Positions 62,701 through 64,000 of a DNA stretch of 64,000 nt are shown piece after piece. The position numbers and the translations under genes were made by a program. How positions within the stretch are numbered: position 1 is the first letter of the stretch; every line of letters begins with the position of its first letter. The DNA comes from Phorcus lineatus (Eukaryota; Mollusca; Gastropoda; Trochida; Trochidae): positions 41,309,402 through 41,373,401 of the forward strand of contig OV121086.1 of NCBI GenBank assembly GCA_921293015.1, given 5' to 3'. The notes beneath the pieces were generated by a model. That model saw only the letters and a program-made list of their open reading frames with translations. It made no database searches and was not told the DNA's origin.

Positions 62701-63051
62701 GCATATGTTTATTACCAAAGAACATAGAATGTTATCTTTTACGTATAAAGAGTGTGACAGAAAACATGTATGTTTTTAAAAGACAAAGTTGAATTTTAAA
62801 ATACACACTTTAACTGCAGATTACAATCTGAGGAACACTTTTGGCGATGTCACAGCGGTCAGAGCAAAAGATCTAAATTCGATATAGGCTTCATCAATCC
62901 ATTCTACGGCAAGAAGAGAAGACAGAGTGACGTCCTAGCCGAGTCTAGAAGAGACCGACCAATCAGCTGTGTCAGTGATGTCACGTGTCAGAGTTATGGC
63001 TCAGAGAATCACTATGAGGATATGGAGAACTTACCTAAATCCTTGGCATAA
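56760..63051 (+). CDS. Small Jagged/Delta-like membrane protein without EGF repeats
   Basis: Nine exons with fully consistent phases: 56760-56837, 57632-57771, 58243-58339, 58761-58918, 59705-59838, 60583-60733, 61070-61220, 62377-62519, 62820-63051; 427 residues. Residues 1-26 are a signal peptide (a second in-frame ATG at 56778 gives a tidy 20-residue signal). Residues ~27-157 resemble the MNNL domain of Notch ligands (DRCCSCW, then FKICL). Residues ~158-202 are a DSL domain (AHCDKGFYGVRCRHRC, then C190 and C200), but the last DSL cysteine is missing. Residues ~203-303 have no EGF pattern and look like the juxtamembrane domain of Jagged, ending RRKEMRKRPLDNQDGDNK. A membrane span lies at 323-346, followed by KKRRR and an 80-residue tail. 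Canonical Notch ligands have EGF repeats between DSL and membrane; none is found in any intron. Confidence 0.85.
57977..58120. repeat. 25-bp minisatellite, ~5.8 copies
   Basis: Unit TTTGCATTAAATGTGTATC plus AATGAG repeated almost perfectly in intron 2 of the Jagged-like gene. Confidence 0.9.
58537..58719 (+). CDS. Possible alternative terminal exon encoding a membrane anchor
   Basis: Inside intron 3, an acceptor-like GATGGTCTGTAG leads into an open frame in phase 0, the phase in which exon 3 ends. It encodes RNNYSKEIYVTIIVNVVAII, then VIVIVITKFVIFANAKK, and stops at 58719. The hydrophobic stretch resembles the true TM exon (WYVILIIIIVAIIVVVV). Used as a last exon it would tether the N-terminal MNNL part without DSL. 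It could be a decayed duplicate of the TM exon. Confidence 0.35.
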   Translation, partial: RNNYSKEIYVTIIVNVVAIIVIVIVITKFVIFANAKKGRLCPMPRTLVCIANEKVPSFTF

Positions 63052-63542
63052 ACGATGAAACACAGGGACGTGCACGTTTTACTCATGGTCAGACTGCGGA
63101 TAATCGGGATATATAATCAGTATTTTACATTCTGAGGCAAACTTGTCATAGAATGTGCTACTTACCTTTTGAATAGTTTCATAAGAGATGTTAAAATCAT
63201 AAATTGAGTAAAACCGATAAAATGATAGGTACATGCGAGATTTGTAAACGGTATACATGCAAATGATATCATGTTTTTGAGTTAACCAATTTGCTTATAG
63301 ATGTAAGAACAATTTGTCAAGCTTCAACATACGCTTACAAAATATGTTATCAAATGTTCCATAAACAATTGTGTCTACTTCACTATTTAGCTACGAACCA
63401 AATATATATGTTGCATTATTAATTATGTATGTTGTATCATTAATTAAGTATGTTTTCAACTGTGAGTTACCAGTCGCGTGCAAATTATTTGTAAAATACC
63501 TTTACATGTGTGATCTTGTACCACCAAAGGTGGTTTTTGAGT

Positions 63543-63548
63543 AATAAA
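63543..63548 (+). promoter_or_regulatory. Candidate polyadenylation signal of the Jagged-like gene
   Basis: AATAAA about 490 bases after the stop, in GAGTAATAAAAACAG. Another lies near 63757. No other gene is seen from 63052 to the window end. Confidence 0.45.
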
Positions 63549-64000
63549 AACAGTGATAGACTTGGTTTTTCTTGTAATAGGAGTCTGCGCGACAAAATTA
63601 TTGAGTTATAATTGCGCATAAGATCTAATTTTTTTCTTGAAGCTTAACAAACAGCTAATACTCAATTGAGAATTTCACGGAGAAATTTTCATAATGTTGG
63701 GTAAAAAGGAAAACAAACTGATATTTTATTATAGTTACTCATTCGGGTACATATGAATAAAATGTTAAAAACAACAATCGGTTTGATTAACTAATCTGTC
63801 TCAATGGCTTTTCTTTCAAAATAAATTTAATTGAATAATCGAAAGCACGATGTTAAGCATGTTGACGTTGAAAAGAAAAACATACAATTTTATAGTATTA
63901 TATACAGTTTAGCCAAACTTGATTAAGGTTTAGTTGCTGGTTGATGTTCTTGAGAGAAATCAAGAATTGAACTAAAAATCTTAAAACAGCACTGAACAAT

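Overview
The window looks like nuclear DNA of an invertebrate animal, most likely a mollusc and perhaps a bivalve. It is AT-rich and intron-dense with GT-AG splice sites. It carries TRIM-type ubiquitin ligase genes and a Notch-ligand-like gene. Its repeats include GGGAGGTAACT-containing units and CACTCACTCACTCA/GGCGTTAAA repeats, which I associate with molluscan genomes. The species assignment is inference.

Left part, 1-22.5 kb, minus strand. An unrecognised gene starts with a short ATG exon at 20073-20124 and runs off the left edge. It is built from four kinds of small phase 1-1 exon (called here A, B, C, D; 34, 27, 35 and 43-44 codons). They recur in transcription order as A-C-B-D / C-B-D / A-C-B-D-D / A. 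The copies lie in tandem genomic duplications, the youngest being a ~6.5 kb repeat (1-5.8 kb against 6.5-11.7 kb). Some copies are decaying: one C exon has lost its acceptor AG, one A exon and one C exon are deleted, and one D exon is freshly duplicated. Just upstream is a 413-codon intronless ORF (20212-21453) that resembles Schlafen-core/AlbA_2 proteins, and upstream of that a small start-codon exon (22460-22510). The introns hold a Mutator-like MITE with 9-bp target duplications and other foldback elements.

Middle, 23.5-36.6 kb. A tandem array of ~1.48 kb units has six near-identical copies flanked by diverged ones, and shows a dimeric higher-order pattern. The units have almost no coding capacity. 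Each carries a promoter-like or exon-like module on the minus strand: a TGACGTCA site, a conserved GCCGAGAGGTGTCGCTG block, a splice-donor-like AAAG|GTAGGTT and two TATAAATAG boxes 45 bp apart. A single diverged relative lies at 44.1-44.6 kb, upstream of a TRIM gene. A CR1/L2-like LINE fragment has split one outer unit.

Right-centre, 38.5-52.5 kb, minus strand. Two tandem paralogous TRIM genes (672 and 659 residues) share the same structure: a RING exon that begins exactly at the ATG, then one long exon with two B-boxes, a coiled coil and an NHL/beta-propeller-like C-terminus. The second has a candidate TATA promoter and noncoding first exon near 52.4 kb.

Right end, 55.2-64 kb. A minus-strand LINE relic is followed by a complete nine-exon plus-strand gene (56760-63051, 427 residues) for a small Jagged/Delta-like membrane protein: signal peptide, MNNL, DSL, a Jagged-like juxtamembrane domain, one membrane span and a basic tail. 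It has no EGF repeats, and the DSL domain lacks its last cysteine. An in-frame intronic ORF could give a short membrane-anchored isoform.

The main discovery candidates are the exon-cassette array, the 1.48 kb array of promoter-like units and the EGF-less Notch-ligand-like gene. The TRIM and Schlafen-like genes suggest an innate-immunity or ubiquitin-related neighbourhood; that is inference.
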